Numbered from the stretch's first letter, positions 29,724 to 39,715 are shown. The stretch is DNA of 64,000 bases from an uncultured Anaeromusa sp. (GCF_963676855.1 NZ_OY781460.1:2271520-2335519), one strand, 5' to 3'. Numbers and translations are program-made. The notes: a model not told the origin generated them from the letters alone.

Positions 29724-31640
29724 ATGGTGAACCGCATACTGGCTCATCGTTATAAACTGTTGGAGAAAATTGGCGGCGGCGGCATGGCTACAGTATACCG
29801 TGCGCAGGATGATCTTTTGGAACGCCCTGTTGCCGTTAAGGTGCTGCACCAGCAATTTACTCATGATCAGGAATTTATCAGTCGTTTTCGCCGGGAAGCG
29901 CAGGCTGCGGCTAAACTTTCCCATCCTAACATCGTTAATATGTATGACGTGGGATGTGATCAAGATACTCACTATATTGTTATGGAATACGTTTCCGGCG
30001 GTACGTTGAAAGAAGAGATTCAGCAGCATGCGCCGTTGCCTTTGGCGCAGGCGCTGCAGGTGGCATCCAATATTGCTGAAGCTCTTGATCACGCCCATCA
30101 ACATCAATTGGTACATTGCGACATTAAGCCGCACAACATTCTGATTCAGCCGGGCGGTCGGGTGAAGGTAACGGATTTCGGCATTGCCCGCGCGGTTACA
30201 TCGACAACGATGAGCCATACAGGGACGGTATTCGGTTCAGTACATTACTTTTCGCCGGAACAGGCTAAAGGGCTGCCTGTCAGTGCGCAGTCTGATATTT
30301 ATTCCTTGGGTGTTGTTTTATATGAAATGCTTACAGGCACTTTGCCTTTCCAAGGAGAATCTCCGGTAGCGATTGCCTTGCAGCATTTGCAGCAGGAGCC
30401 GGATTCACCCGGCTTGCGCCGAGAGGATCTGCCGCCTATGGTGGAAGCTATCGTCTTGAAAGCCTTGCGAAAAGTACCGTCGGAGCGTTACCAAAGCGCC
30501 GGACATATGCTGGCTGACTTGCGGCTGGCCCTGGGCCTTTTGGAGCGGGACGGCGACCGTCCTGCCGATGAATTTGCTACCCAACTGCTGACACCGATGG
30601 ACTGGCAGGGACCGCAGGATCGCTCGGCGACAGTAAAACAAGATTTGGGCGCCTTACATCGTAATGAGACGATGCGCCTCAAACGCGGTTTTTCGGAATC
30701 TTCTGGCAAGCCGCCGGCTAAGAAACGAACGCCGTACTTGATCTTTGCGCTGGTCATGCTGCTCCTGATTGGCTTTGGTACCGGGGCTTTTATGGCTTAC
30801 GGAAAATTTTGGAGCAGCAGTGAAGTTACTGTGCCTAGTGTAGTGGGGCAACAGGCTGATGTGGCGAAAAATACTCTTATGAATTTGAATTTGCGCGTCA
30901 GCATTTCCGAATCATATGATCCCAAAGTGCCGCCGGGACAGGTCATTTCGCAGTATCCAGAAGCCGGAGCGGTTGTTAAGGAGCAGCGCATGGTTACGCT
31001 TCTTGTCAGCAAGGGCGGCGATATGGCCATTGTACCTGATTTACGAGGCTTATCCCGCAGCGATGCGGAACTGCAGATTCGTAACGCCGGTCTTATAGTA
31101 GGGCGTATTACCGAACAGGCCAGCAATGATGTGCCAACCGGCTCGGTTGTATCTCAAAACCCACGCCCACCGGCGCAAGTAGCCAAGAATACGCCTGTGG
31201 ACATTGTTGTCAGCAAAGGCGATGATAAAAAGAAAGTCAGCGTGCCTGATATTCGTGGGCTATCTGTTCCCGATGCTACGGCGAAGCTGAGTGCCAGCAA
31301 ATTGTCCTTGGGCAAGGTAGCTGAAGAAAGCGGCTCCTCCGGAGTTATTACGTCGCAGAACCCGGCGCCTGGAAGCGAGGCTGCGGAAGGTAGCTATATT
31401 GATGTGACGATGGGACGAGGCAGCAGCAGCAACCATCGCAGCGCAGTGCAGTTTACTGTGCCCAGTGGGCCGCAGCGTCAAGCTGTGCAAATTGCAGTGA
31501 CCGACAGCGGCGGCCGACGTATTGTTTATGAAAGCGTGCATAAACCGGGAGACCGGGTTGAGAAAACCGTAGAAGGCAGCGGGTCTATGAAGGTGCAAAT
31601 TTATGTTAATGGGAATTTGTTGCAGGAACAGACTCCGTAG
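29724..31640 (+). CDS. prkC: PASTA-domain Ser/Thr protein kinase PrkC/PknB
   Basis: 638 residues. The cytoplasmic kinase domain (about 8-265) has the glycine loop GGGGMATVYRA, the ATP-binding Lys in VAVKVL, the catalytic loop VHCDIKPHNIL and DFGIARA. A transmembrane segment lies near 334-356. Three extracytoplasmic PASTA repeats follow (about 362-560), then a C-terminal extension of about 70 residues. PASTA domains sense muropeptides or lipid II. The catalytic loop is HCD rather than HRD, a common variant in this family. Confidence 0.96.
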   Translation: MVNRILAHRYKLLEKIGGGGMATVYRAQDDLLERPVAVKVLHQQFTHDQEFISRFRREAQAAAKLSHPNIVNMYDVGCDQDTHYIVMEYVSGGTLKEEIQQHAPLPLAQALQVASNIAEALDHAHQHQLVHCDIKPHNILIQPGGRVKVTDFGIARAVTSTTMSHTGTVFGSVHYFSPEQAKGLPVSAQSDIYSLGVVLYEMLTGTLPFQGESPVAIALQHLQQEPDSPGLRREDLPPMVEAIVLKALRKVPSERYQSAGHMLADLRLALGLLERDGDRPADEFATQLLTPMDWQGPQDRSATVKQDLGALHRNETMRLKRGFSESSGKPPAKKRTPYLIFALVMLLLIGFGTGAFMAYGKFWSSSEVTVPSVVGQQADVAKNTLMNLNLRVSISESYDPKVPPGQVISQYPEAGAVVKEQRMVTLLVSKGGDMAIVPDLRGLSRSDAELQIRNAGLIVGRITEQASNDVPTGSVVSQNPRPPAQVAKNTPVDIVVSKGDDKKKVSVPDIRGLSVPDATAKLSASKLSLGKVAEESGSSGVITSQNPAPGSEAAEGSYIDVTMGRGSSSNHRSAVQFTVPSGPQRQAVQIAVTDSGGRRIVYESVHKPGDRVEKTVEGSGSMKVQIYVNGNLLQEQTP

Positions 31641-31664
31641 GGTCTAAAGAATGAGGAGGGCTTG

Positions 31665-32552
31665 ATGAAGGGCATAGTGGTTAAGGCCTATAACAGTTAT
31701 TACTACGTGCAGGTGGAAGATGGCAGAGAAGTTCCATGTCGGTTGCGAGGGAAATTTAAAAAAGGACGTTTTTCTCTTCTTGTAGGCGATCATGTTGTAT
31801 TTAAGGATGTGCCAGAAGACGGCAGCGGCGTCATCGAAGAAATTCTACCGCGCCGTAACTGTCTAATTCGCCCGCCTATAGCTAATGTAGATCAGGTGGT
31901 ACTTGTTTTTGCAGCCACCAATCCTGCGCCAAGCCCGGTTTTGATTGATCGTTTTCTTGTGCTATGCGAGCATGCGGGCTTTTCGCCGCTTTTGTGCTTT
32001 AATAAGGTAGATGAGCCGAATATTGAGCAGGAACTGCAGCCGCTATATGATTTGTACGCCCGGCAGGTTGGCTACCGGGTGTTTGCCCTTTCGGCGCAAA
32101 GCGGCTATGGACTGGAGGCGCTGATGGCATGCCTGCAGGGACGTATTACCGCTTTTGCAGGTCCTTCCGGCGTTGGCAAGTCCACACTGCTTAACCGCCT
32201 TTATCCAGGTTTTTCGTTGGAAACAGGCGGGCTGAGTCGCAAAATTTCTCGGGGACGTCATACCACCCGCTTTGCAATGCTCCTTCCGCTTGAGGATCGG
32301 AGCGGCTATGTAGTGGATACGCCGGGATTCAGTCAAACCGAATTTGCACAAATTGGCGAACGCGAATTGGAGGATTGCTTTCCGGAGCTGCAGCCGTATT
32401 TGGGACAGTGCCGCTTTAACGGCTGTCTGCATATGGCAGAACCGGATTGTGCGGTGAAGCAAGCTGTGGCGGATGGCGTTATTGCCGCCTGCCGTTATGA
32501 ATCGTATCAGCAAATTTTCGGCCAAATTCGCGAGGCCAAGAAGGGATATTGA
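31665..32552 (+). CDS. rsgA: Ribosome small-subunit GTPase RsgA
   Basis: 295 residues. Circularly permuted GTPase in 30S maturation: N-terminal OB fold, then G4 (NKVD), G1 ([12 protein letters not shown]), G3 (DTPGFSQ), and the C-terminal zinc site (C-x7-H-x5-C, around [11 protein letters not shown]). The ATG at 31665 follows GAGGAGGGC; TTG at 31662 is an alternative. The prkC-rsgA-rpe order is standard in Firmicutes. Confidence 0.96.
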   Translation: MKGIVVKAYNSYYYVQVEDGREVPCRLRGKFKKGRFSLLVGDHVVFKDVPEDGSGVIEEILPRRNCLIRPPIANVDQVVLVFAATNPAPSPVLIDRFLVLCEHAGFSPLLCFNKVDEPNIEQELQPLYDLYARQVGYRVFALSAQSGYGLEALMACLQGRITAFAGPSGVGKSTLLNRLYPGFSLETGGLSRKISRGRHTTRFAMLLPLEDRSGYVVDTPGFSQTEFAQIGERELEDCFPELQPYLGQCRFNGCLHMAEPDCAVKQAVADGVIAACRYESYQQIFGQIREAKKGY

Positions 32553-32557
32553 TAATC

Positions 32558-33214
32558 ATGAAAAAAACAGTGCGTATAGCTCCTTCAATTTTATCCGCCG
32601 ACTTTTCCAAACTGGGAGAGGAAGTGGCGGCCATTGAAACGGCCGGAGCGGACTGGGTTCATATTGATGTGATGGACGGACATTTTGTGCCGAATCTGAC
32701 CTTTGGCGCGCCGGTGGTGTCCTGCCTGCGTAAAGTGACTAAAATGCCCTTTGACGTACATCTTATGGTGGAAGCGCCTCAGAATTATATTGCTGATTTT
32801 GCTAAGGCGGGCGCCGATATTTTGACGGTGCATCTGGAGACAGCGCCGCATCTTCATCGCGTGATTCAAGCCATTAAAGAAGAGGGTATGAAAGCGGCGG
32901 TTTCTCTCAATCCCAGTACGCCTTTGTGCTTAGTGGAAGAAATTTTGCCTGAGCTAGACATGGTGCTGCTTATGAGTGTCAACCCGGGTTTTGGCGGCCA
33001 AGCTTTTATTCCGTCTAGTCTGGAGAAGGTGCGAAAATTGCGGCAAATGCTGAATGAAAAAGGCCTCAAGATCGACATTCAGGTGGACGGCGGTGTAACG
33101 CCAGACAATGCTTCGCAGTTAATCGCGGCTGGAGCTACGGTATTGGTAGCCGGTTCTGCCGTCTATAAGGCTCCGAACATGGCAAATGCGATTCATTCTC
33201 TACGTGGGGCTTGA
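32558..33214 (+). CDS. rpe: Ribulose-phosphate 3-epimerase Rpe
   Basis: 218 residues. Interconverts ribulose-5-P and xylulose-5-P. Motifs: [54 protein letters not shown] and VDGGV. The start is uncertain: ATG at 32558 has a distant GGGA; TTG at 32549, overlapping the rsgA stop, is possible. Confidence 0.96.
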   Translation: MKKTVRIAPSILSADFSKLGEEVAAIETAGADWVHIDVMDGHFVPNLTFGAPVVSCLRKVTKMPFDVHLMVEAPQNYIADFAKAGADILTVHLETAPHLHRVIQAIKEEGMKAAVSLNPSTPLCLVEEILPELDMVLLMSVNPGFGGQAFIPSSLEKVRKLRQMLNEKGLKIDIQVDGGVTPDNASQLIAAGATVLVAGSAVYKAPNMANAIHSLRGA

Positions 33215-33256
33215 TTCTTAACGCATTTGGTGGTACCATAAGACAAGAAAAGTTCA

Positions 33257-33475
33257 TACAGGCCTTTGGGGCAAGGTGAGAAGGAATTTTCCTTCAAATC
33301 CTGACCGGCGGTTGAGCCCGCGAGCCATTTTGGCAGATCCGGTTGTATTCCGGAGCCGACAGTATAGTCTGGATGAGAAAAGGCGATTATTTCCAGGAAA
33401 GAAGATGCGATTTCTTTCCCGGATTGTTCTCTGCGCTCAAAGGTCGTAACCGGATTTCCGGTTTGCGACCTTTTT
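33257..33475 (+). promoter_or_regulatory. FMN riboswitch (RFN element) with terminator
   Basis: Occupies the 291-base gap before ribD. The aptamer shows GGCCTTTGGGGCAAGGTG (33261-33278), ACCGGCGG, AGCCCGCGAGCC, GCAGATCCGGT and CCGGAGCCGACAGT. Its terminator has a long stem, AAAGGTCGTAACCGGA (33439-33454) with TCCGGTTTGCGACCTTT (33457-33473), then T's. FMN binding should terminate transcription before ribDEBAH. Confidence 0.96.
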
Positions 33476-33505
33476 CTGTGCAGAAGCGCCGGAGGAGGGA
33501 TTTAT

Positions 33506-34642
33506 TTGCGAGATGAAGACTACATGCGTCACGCTCTGACGCTGGCATCGTACGCCAGGGGGAGGACAAGCCCCAATCCGATGGTTGGAGCGGTGCTTGT
33601 ACGGGACGGCGAAATTGTGGGCCAAGGCTGGCATCGTCAGGCTGGCACGCCGCATGCGGAAATTCATGCCTTGCGGCAAGCTGGTGAATTGGCGAAGGGA
33701 GCGACCTTGTATGTGACTCTGGAGCCCTGCTGCCATCAAGGACGCACGGGACCTTGTACAGAAGCGATTATTCAAGCCGGTGTACGTCGAGTGGTTATGG
33801 CCATGACCGACCCCAATCCTCTTGTGGCGGGCTGCGGCAGTCAACGCCTGCGTGAGGCGGGCGTGGTGGTTGAAGAAGGGCTGCTTTCTTGCGAGGCGGC
33901 GCTTTTAAACGAAGTGTTCATTAAAGGCATTTCTACAGGCATGCCCTTTGTGGTCATGAAGGCGGCGATGACTCTGGACGGAAAAATTGCCAGCCATACT
34001 GGTCATTCTCGCTGGATTACTGGCGAGGCGGCCCGACTAGAGGTACATCGCTTGCGTAACGAGTATGACGCCATTTTAGTAGGTGTAGGCACAGCCATTG
34101 CCGACGACCCGCAGCTGACGACGCGTCTGCCTGAGGGCGGACGCAATCCGATTCGTATTGTTCTTGATTCAAAGGGGCGTTTGCCACTAAATTCCAAGCT
34201 GCTCTGCGACGGCGAAGCTCCTACTTGGATCGCTGTGACCCAAGCGGCGCCGCAAGAGTGTGTAGCCGCTCTGCAGGAGAGAGCAGATGTCCTTGTGCTG
34301 CCTGCAGACGAACGAGGCGGTGTTGATATCCGCGCACTATGCCTTCACTTGCGGCAGGAGAGGCAGTTGACAAGCATTTTTGTAGAAGGCGGTTCTGCGG
34401 TGCATGGCTCTTTTCTGAGCGCCGGCGTTGTAGACAAAGTGCACTTCTTTATGGCTCCCAAGTTGATTGGCGGCTGTGACGCCCCTGGCCCTATTGGCGG
34501 TCTGGGCTGCTCCTTGATGGATCAAGCGGTGCCGTTGGAAGAGGTAACTGTAAAACATATAGGTGAAGACTTATGGATTAGCGCATATGTCGCCACGAGG
34601 GAGGGCCGCGATGTTTACCGGACTTGTGGAAGAATTGGGTAA
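33506..34642 (+). CDS. ribD: Bifunctional riboflavin deaminase/reductase RibD
   Basis: 378 residues. Deaminates and reduces the GTP-cyclohydrolase product in riboflavin synthesis. The deaminase zinc site is HAEIHAL with PCCHQGRTGPC; the reductase half begins near 145 (VVMKAAMTLDGKIA, FVEGGSAVHGSFL). A TTG start at 33506 is chosen because GGAGGAGGG lies 7 bases upstream and gives MRDEDYMRHALTLA. It overlaps ribE by 32 bases. Confidence 0.96.
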   Translation: MRDEDYMRHALTLASYARGRTSPNPMVGAVLVRDGEIVGQGWHRQAGTPHAEIHALRQAGELAKGATLYVTLEPCCHQGRTGPCTEAIIQAGVRRVVMAMTDPNPLVAGCGSQRLREAGVVVEEGLLSCEAALLNEVFIKGISTGMPFVVMKAAMTLDGKIASHTGHSRWITGEAARLEVHRLRNEYDAILVGVGTAIADDPQLTTRLPEGGRNPIRIVLDSKGRLPLNSKLLCDGEAPTWIAVTQAAPQECVAALQERADVLVLPADERGGVDIRALCLHLRQERQLTSIFVEGGSAVHGSFLSAGVVDKVHFFMAPKLIGGCDAPGPIGGLGCSLMDQAVPLEEVTVKHIGEDLWISAYVATREGRDVYRTCGRIG

Positions 34643-35273
34643 AATCAAATCCATTACCAAGGGAACTAAGTCAGCGCGTCTGACGATTGAAGGACAAGTT
34701 GTAATGAAGGACGTAAAGCTGGGCGATAGCATTGCGGTTAACGGCACTTGCTTGACGGTTGTGGGGTATACACAGCGTTCTTTTACAGCGGATGTCATGC
34801 CAGAGACGGTGCGCAGCACGGTTTTGGCAGAGCTTAAGCCTGGAGACGTTGTGAATCTGGAGCGTACGTTGCGTTTAGGAGACCGCTTGGGCGGTCATAT
34901 TGTGAGCGGCCATGTCGACGGCGTCGGCGTGATTCGCAGCAAGGAGCGTAGCGACAATGCGATTGTGGTTACCATTGAAGCACCGCCGCAGGTGATGCGT
35001 TATATAATCGCGAAAGGCTCTATTGCTATCGACGGTACCAGCCTGACGATCGTTGATTACGGAACGGACTGGTTCAGCGTTTCCTTAATTCCCCATACAG
35101 CATCCTTAACAACCGTAGGGTTAAAAGAAACCGGCAGCAAAGTCAATCTCGAAGCCGATGTGCTGGGTAAGTACGTGGCAAAGCTATTGGGTTTGCAAAG
35201 CGGTGAAGAGAAGAAGCAAGCGGCATCTGGATTGACGATGGAATTTTTACAACAGCATGGTTTTGGCGGATAA
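34611..35273 (+). CDS. ribE: Riboflavin synthase alpha subunit RibE
   Basis: 220 residues. Dismutates 6,7-dimethyl-8-ribityllumazine to riboflavin. It consists of two duplicated lumazine-binding halves, each with a TCLTV or TSLTI block and a GGHIVSGHVDG-type segment. The ATG at 34611 (MFTGLVEELG) follows GAGGGAGGG and lies inside the ribD end, implying coupling. Confidence 0.96.
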   Translation: MFTGLVEELGKIKSITKGTKSARLTIEGQVVMKDVKLGDSIAVNGTCLTVVGYTQRSFTADVMPETVRSTVLAELKPGDVVNLERTLRLGDRLGGHIVSGHVDGVGVIRSKERSDNAIVVTIEAPPQVMRYIIAKGSIAIDGTSLTIVDYGTDWFSVSLIPHTASLTTVGLKETGSKVNLEADVLGKYVAKLLGLQSGEEKKQAASGLTMEFLQQHGFGG

Positions 35274-35292
35274 GCGGAGGAGGTAGAAAAAG

Positions 35293-36522
35293 ATGGATAT
35301 TCATTTCAACACAGTAGAAGAAGCCATTGAAGACATAAAGGCTGGAAAAATTGTGGTGGTCGTTGACGACGAAGATAGAGAGAACGAAGGCGATTTGCTG
35401 ATGGCGGCCGAAAAGGTCACGCCAGAAGCCATTAATTTCATGGCGACCTTTGGGCGCGGGCTTATCTGCATGCCTGTACACGGGGAACGTTTGGACGAAT
35501 TGGGAATTTGTGCCATGGTTTCCGAAAATACGGACAACCATTGCACCGCTTTTACAGTATCGATTGACGCCGTGGAGACGACAACAGGCATATCCGCCCC
35601 CGAACGAGCTCAAACGGTGCTCAAGGTTCTTGATCCGGCTACCAAGCCGGAAGATTTGCGCCGTCCTGGCCATATCTTCCCGCTGCGAGCTGTTCCTGGC
35701 GGTGTACTGCGCCGGGCCGGCCATACGGAAGCTGCCGTTGATTTAGCGCAAATGGCAGGGTTGTGTCCTGCAGGTGTAATTTGCGAAATCATGAATGAAG
35801 ACGGCACTATGGCTAGAACTCCCCAATTGATGGAATTTGTGCAAAAGCACGGCTTGAAAATTGTCACCATTGCCGACATGATCCGTTATCGTAAAAAGAA
35901 TGAAGTTTTCGTGGAGCGTGTAGCGGAAGTGAAAATGCCCACTAAGTATGGCGAGTTTGAATTGATTGCTTATGAAAGCTCCCTGGATCAGCAGTGTCAC
36001 TTGGCACTGGTTAAAGGAGATATTAAAGGGAAAGAAAACGTACTCGTAAGAGTGCATTCCGAGTGTCTGACAGGGGATGTGCTAGGCTCGCTGCGCTGCG
36101 ATTGCGGCGATCAGCTGGGAGCTGCTATGAAAGCGATTGAAGCAGTTGGCGAAGGCGTACTTCTGTATATGCGCCAAGAAGGGCGTGGCATTGGCTTGGC
36201 TAATAAAATGAGAGCCTATGCCTTGCAGGATCAAGGAAAAGACACGGTGGAAGCCAATCTACTTTTAGGCTTTAAAGCCGATGAACGAGACTACGGCGTC
36301 GGGGCGCAGATTTTGTCCGATTTGGGACTTAGCAGCATGCGCCTATTGACCAATAATCCTCGTAAACGCGTTGGTCTTGAAGGTTACGGCTTGACCATTA
36401 CCGAACGGGTTCCCTTGGAGATTCATTCCAATCCTTTCAATAAACGGTATTTGTCTGTAAAAAAAGCAAAATTAGGACATATGCTCAAACAATTCCAAAC
36501 GAAAGAGGAGGCACAATCATGA
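35293..36522 (+). CDS. ribBA: Bifunctional DHBP synthase / GTP cyclohydrolase II RibBA
   Basis: 409 residues. N-terminal RibB ([37 protein letters not shown]) makes the 4-carbon unit. C-terminal RibA ([21 protein letters not shown] with the zinc Cys, RQEGRGIGL) opens GTP. It thus feeds both branches of the pathway. Confidence 0.97.
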   Translation: MDIHFNTVEEAIEDIKAGKIVVVVDDEDRENEGDLLMAAEKVTPEAINFMATFGRGLICMPVHGERLDELGICAMVSENTDNHCTAFTVSIDAVETTTGISAPERAQTVLKVLDPATKPEDLRRPGHIFPLRAVPGGVLRRAGHTEAAVDLAQMAGLCPAGVICEIMNEDGTMARTPQLMEFVQKHGLKIVTIADMIRYRKKNEVFVERVAEVKMPTKYGEFELIAYESSLDQQCHLALVKGDIKGKENVLVRVHSECLTGDVLGSLRCDCGDQLGAAMKAIEAVGEGVLLYMRQEGRGIGLANKMRAYALQDQGKDTVEANLLLGFKADERDYGVGAQILSDLGLSSMRLLTNNPRKRVGLEGYGLTITERVPLEIHSNPFNKRYLSVKKAKLGHMLKQFQTKEEAQS

Positions 36523-36980
36523 AGACAATAGAAGGACAGCTTTCCGCACAAGGGTTGCGGGTAGGTATCGTGGTGGCCCGGTTTAATGAATTTATTAACT
36601 CGAAATTGCTCGCAGGCGCGATCGACGCTTTGAAACGCCATGGAGCTGATGAAGACGCCGTTGATGTGGCCTGGGTTCCAGGGGCGTTTGAAATTCCAAT
36701 GATTGCGCAAAAAATGGCGGAAAGCAAAAAATATGACGCTATTATTTGTCTGGGAACGGTTATTCGCGGCAGCACGAGCCATTATGATTATGTTTGCGCT
36801 GAGGTTTCCAAGGGCGTGGCCCATGTAGGTCTTGCCAGCGGTGTACCGACCATGTTCGGCGTCCTGACGACGGATACTATTGAACAGGCGATTGAGCGCT
36901 CAGGAACCAAAGCTGGCAATAAAGGCTTTGATGCCGCTATGGCCGCTATGGAAATGGCTAATCTGATTAAAGCAATCTAA
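36519..36980 (+). CDS. ribH: 6,7-dimethyl-8-ribityllumazine synthase RibH
   Basis: 153 residues. Condenses the RibA/RibD and RibB products. Family blocks: [54 protein letters not shown]. Overlaps ribBA by ATGA and ends the FMN-controlled operon. Confidence 0.97.
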   Translation: MKTIEGQLSAQGLRVGIVVARFNEFINSKLLAGAIDALKRHGADEDAVDVAWVPGAFEIPMIAQKMAESKKYDAIICLGTVIRGSTSHYDYVCAEVSKGVAHVGLASGVPTMFGVLTTDTIEQAIERSGTKAGNKGFDAAMAAMEMANLIKAI

Positions 36981-37000
36981 GTAAGGTTCTGGATATGGCA

Positions 37001-37044
37001 AAGGAAGGGAAGGAAAGGGGCGAATCCCTTTCCTTCCCTTCCTT
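37001..37044. other. 19-bp perfect inverted repeat (purine/pyrimidine hairpin)
   Basis: The 19-base purine tract at 37001-37019 is the exact reverse complement of 37026-37044, with a 6-base loop GCGAAT. No T-run follows on the + strand, so it is not a canonical terminator. It may act as an mRNA stabiliser or partial terminator between ribH and the phosphodiesterase gene. Confidence 0.9.
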
Positions 37045-37071
37045 GCCCCTAAAAGAAGGGGAGGAACGCAT

Positions 37072-37623
37072 ATGAAAATTGGCATAGTTAGTGATACGCA
37101 TGGCTGTGTGGATACATGGCGCCAAGTATTTTCTTATTTACAGGATGCCGACCTGATTCTTCATGCAGGCGACGTACTGTACCATGGTCCGCGTAATACG
37201 ATTCCCTCGGAATATCGGCCTGCTGAGTTAGTAAAAGAGCTGAATTCCTGTCCGGTGCCGTTGGTGTTTGCCGCCGGCAATTGCGATGCAGAAGTAGACA
37301 GCATGGTATTGGAAGCGCCGCTGCAAAATCCGTTTGCTTTTGTCCAGTGGGAAGGACTGCGTATTTTGCTTTCTCACGGACATCGGCAATCGCTTGTGGA
37401 AAAAGAAGCGCTGGCTAAGAAATACAAAGTTCATCTTTTTATTGAAGGGCATACTCATTTGCCGGTGCTGGAGAAAAAAGGCGCTTGCATTTTCTTGAAT
37501 CCAGGTTCAACGTGCATGCCTAAAACAGTGGAAAAACGCGGCACTTTTGCAGTGTTAGAAAATGATGTCATCTCTATTCGTTATGTAGATTCTGGGGAAG
37601 TTTATCAGACCATGGCTTTGTGA
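37072..37623 (+). CDS. yfcE: YfcE/MJ0936-family metallophosphodiesterase
   Basis: 183 residues. Calcineurin-like phosphoesterase with the full metal motif set: SDTHG (9-13), HAGDVLYHG, AAGNCDAE, SHGHR, GHTHLPV and NPGST. Relatives hydrolyse phosphodiesters in vitro; the physiological substrate is unknown. GGGGAGG precedes the ATG. Confidence 0.93.
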   Translation: MKIGIVSDTHGCVDTWRQVFSYLQDADLILHAGDVLYHGPRNTIPSEYRPAELVKELNSCPVPLVFAAGNCDAEVDSMVLEAPLQNPFAFVQWEGLRILLSHGHRQSLVEKEALAKKYKVHLFIEGHTHLPVLEKKGACIFLNPGSTCMPKTVEKRGTFAVLENDVISIRYVDSGEVYQTMAL

Positions 37624-37647
37624 GCCAGAAAGGAACTAGAAAAAGTT

Positions 37648-38529
37648 ATGACAGATTATTTATTGCGGGCCACTGCCGGCGGCATTCGCCTATTTGCGGC
37701 AGTAACTACTGGACTAACCGAAGAGGCTAGACGCCGCCACCAACTGTCTCCTGTAGCTACTGCTGCCTTGGGACGATTGATGACAGGAGGCTTGCTTTTA
37801 GCGGCCAAACTAAAAACCAATGAGGCCATTACTGTACGGGTCCAAGGCGACGGCCCTTTAGGAGAGCTGGTGGCTGATGCCTATGGTAATGGCAAGGTCC
37901 GTGGCTATGTGACGCATCCCCAGACCGATCTTCCTTTAAATGAACAAGGCAAGCTGCCGGTAGGCGCTGGTGTAGGTCAAGGACAGTTGTTTGTGACGCG
38001 CTTTACCAATCTAAAGCAGCCTTTTACTGGCACAAGTCCTTTGGTGAGCGGTGAAATCGCGGAAGACATTACCGAGTATTTGTATCTTTCGGAGCAAACC
38101 CCATCCAGTGTGGCTTTGGGCGTGCGTATTCAGCCTGACTTACAGGTGGAAGCGGCGGGCGGCTTTTTTGTAGAGCCAATGCCGGAAGCGACGGATGAGG
38201 AAATTTCCCAATTGGAAGAAAATCTGCGCAAGCTGCCGCCAGTGTCGACAGTGCTGCTCCAAGAAGAAGGAGCGGAAAAGCTGTTGCAAGCATTGACAGA
38301 AGGGCTGCCTCTGAAAATTCATGACCGTCAAGAACTGCAGTTTTCCTGCCATTGTTCTCGCGAGAAGGTCGAAGCCATGCTTATCAGCTTGGGAACGGAA
38401 GAATTGGCATCTATGGAGCAAGAAGGGACCACCGAGATTGTCTGCCACTTTTGTACGGAAAAATACAGCTTTGACAGTAAAGCGTTAGCAGAGCTGCGCC
38501 TTGAGGCCGCCGGAAGCGCGGAGTCTTGA
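37648..38529 (+). CDS. hslO: Redox-regulated chaperone Hsp33 (HslO)
   Basis: 293 residues. Holdase activated by oxidative release of zinc. The four zinc Cys are in the C-terminal part: FSCHCSREK and VCHFCTEKY. N-terminal TAALGRLMTGGLLLAAKLK and VRGYV are conserved. Fits an oxidative-stress role; it shares a bidirectional terminator with rpmB. Confidence 0.96.
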   Translation: MTDYLLRATAGGIRLFAAVTTGLTEEARRRHQLSPVATAALGRLMTGGLLLAAKLKTNEAITVRVQGDGPLGELVADAYGNGKVRGYVTHPQTDLPLNEQGKLPVGAGVGQGQLFVTRFTNLKQPFTGTSPLVSGEIAEDITEYLYLSEQTPSSVALGVRIQPDLQVEAAGGFFVEPMPEATDEEISQLEENLRKLPPVSTVLLQEEGAEKLLQALTEGLPLKIHDRQELQFSCHCSREKVEAMLISLGTEELASMEQEGTTEIVCHFCTEKYSFDSKALAELRLEAAGSAES

Positions 38530-38550
38530 CTTAAAAAGCAGATAAAAAAT

Positions 38551-38586
38551 AAAAGCAGAGCTGGATTATCCAGCTCTGCTTTTATT
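38551..38586. terminator. Bidirectional terminator between hslO and rpmB
   Basis: Perfect 15-bp stem, AAAAGCAGAGCTGGA (38551-38565) with TCCAGCTCTGCTTTT (38569-38583), loop TTA, flanked by A-rich and T-rich sequence. Serves two convergent genes. Confidence 0.93.
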
Positions 38587-38601
38587 TAAGGCAACAACAC
38601 C

Positions 38602-38793
38602 TTAGATGGCGCGTTGCACCTTTCCGGAACGTAAGCAACGAGTACAAACGTTGACCCGTTTAATGTCTCCGTTTACTACAGCTCGCACACGTTGAATGTT
38701 GGGTTTCCAGGTGCGCTTGGTTTTCAAGTGGGAGTGGCTGACGTTAAAGCCGCTAACTTCACCCTTGGAGCAAATTTCGCAAACATTGGCCAT
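38602..38793 (-). CDS. rpmB: Ribosomal protein bL28
   Basis: 63 residues. The zinc-binding (C+) form: CEIC near residue 5 and CTRC near 51, plus NVSHSHLKTKRTWKPNIQRVR. The ATG at 38793 follows AAAGGAGGTGGAAACG. Monocistronic, with its own promoter and a shared terminator. Confidence 0.97.
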   Translation of the reverse strand: MANVCEICSKGEVSGFNVSHSHLKTKRTWKPNIQRVRAVVNGDIKRVNVCTRCLRSGKVQRAI

Positions 38794-38851
38794 CGTTTCC
38801 ACCTCCTTTATGTCAAGAGACAAATTTTCTATAGCTATCTATAACAAAAAT

Positions 38852-38880
38852 ATTGTATCACAGGGCTGGTTTCATTGCAA
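38852..38880 (-). promoter_or_regulatory. Promoter of rpmB
   Basis: On the minus strand TTGCAA (38880-38875) and TACAAT (38857-38852) are separated by exactly 17 bases, about 60 bases upstream of the rpmB start. The rest of the 211-base rpmB/39005 gap holds TATAAT on the + strand at 38940-38945, a possible promoter for the next gene. Confidence 0.75.
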
Positions 38881-39004
38881 GCTGTGGAGCAGAGAAATGT
38901 TGTTAAGGTGCTGCTGCTTTGATCTTGCTCAAAAACGCCTATAATGAAAAGATGAAATATGATAAGATAAGAGAAGCAAACGATATGGAAAGAGCAGGAT
39001 AAAA

Positions 39005-39715
39005 ATGGGGAAAATTATAGGATGGTTTATAGTCGCGGCCATGACGGCAGGCGTTTATTTATGGCAGCCTGAATTTTTTCAGCATGCCTATGGAATTATC
39101 GAAACAGGCGATATTGCGGCGCTGGCGGAGTACTTGCGTTCTTTCGGCACGGCTACGGCGGTGCTGGTGACGCTGGCCCTGTTTGTGGTAATGACTTTTA
39201 CGATTGTATTTCCGTTTATGATTTTGTCGGGTGCGGCGGGGATTGTTTTTGGTCTCTATTGGGGCATCTTGCTTTCCTGGCTCGGTGAAGTGCTGGGCGC
39301 TGTAGTTATGTTCGTTTTTGCTCGTTACTTTTTTCGAGATATGGTGGCGGGCTGGATTTCTAAAAGTCCTTATTTAAAACAGGTGGATGCGTATAGTGCC
39401 AAAAATGGCTTTAAAGCGCTGCTTGCGGCTAGACTCTTGCCGTTGGCGCCTTCCGGCATCATTACGGCTGTGGCCGCCATTAGTGCCATGTCAGTACGAG
39501 ATTTTTTCTTAGCCACGGTCATCGGCAAACTGCCGCCGGTGGTTATTAAGGTCTTGTTAGGTCATGACTTGGCTTTTGCCGGTGAGAACATGGGCCGGCT
39601 TATCGCAGTAATTTTGCTTGTTGTAGCTGTGTATGGAGCTTTGTGGTGGCGTAAGCGCCGTCAAAGAAAAGCAGAACAAGAAAAGGATATTACTGTTCCA
39701 CAGCGAATAGAATAA
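39005..39715 (+). CDS. TVP38/TMEM64 (DedA-like) membrane protein
   Basis: 236 residues with about six hydrophobic segments. The SNARE-associated/TVP38 domain is recognisable: FPFMILSGAAGIVFGLYWGILLSW followed by GEVLGAVVMFVFARYFFR and the LLAARLLPLAPSGIITAVAA block. Relatives are proposed lipid flippases or transporters. Substrate is unknown. A basic tail ends the protein. Confidence 0.9.
   Translation: MGKIIGWFIVAAMTAGVYLWQPEFFQHAYGIIETGDIAALAEYLRSFGTATAVLVTLALFVVMTFTIVFPFMILSGAAGIVFGLYWGILLSWLGEVLGAVVMFVFARYFFRDMVAGWISKSPYLKQVDAYSAKNGFKALLAARLLPLAPSGIITAVAAISAMSVRDFFLATVIGKLPPVVIKVLLGHDLAFAGENMGRLIAVILLVVAVYGALWWRKRRQRKAEQEKDITVPQRIE

Noticed and set aside
33215..33505. Possible small gene between rpe and ribD
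   Set aside because: The interval is fully explained by the FMN riboswitch and its terminator.
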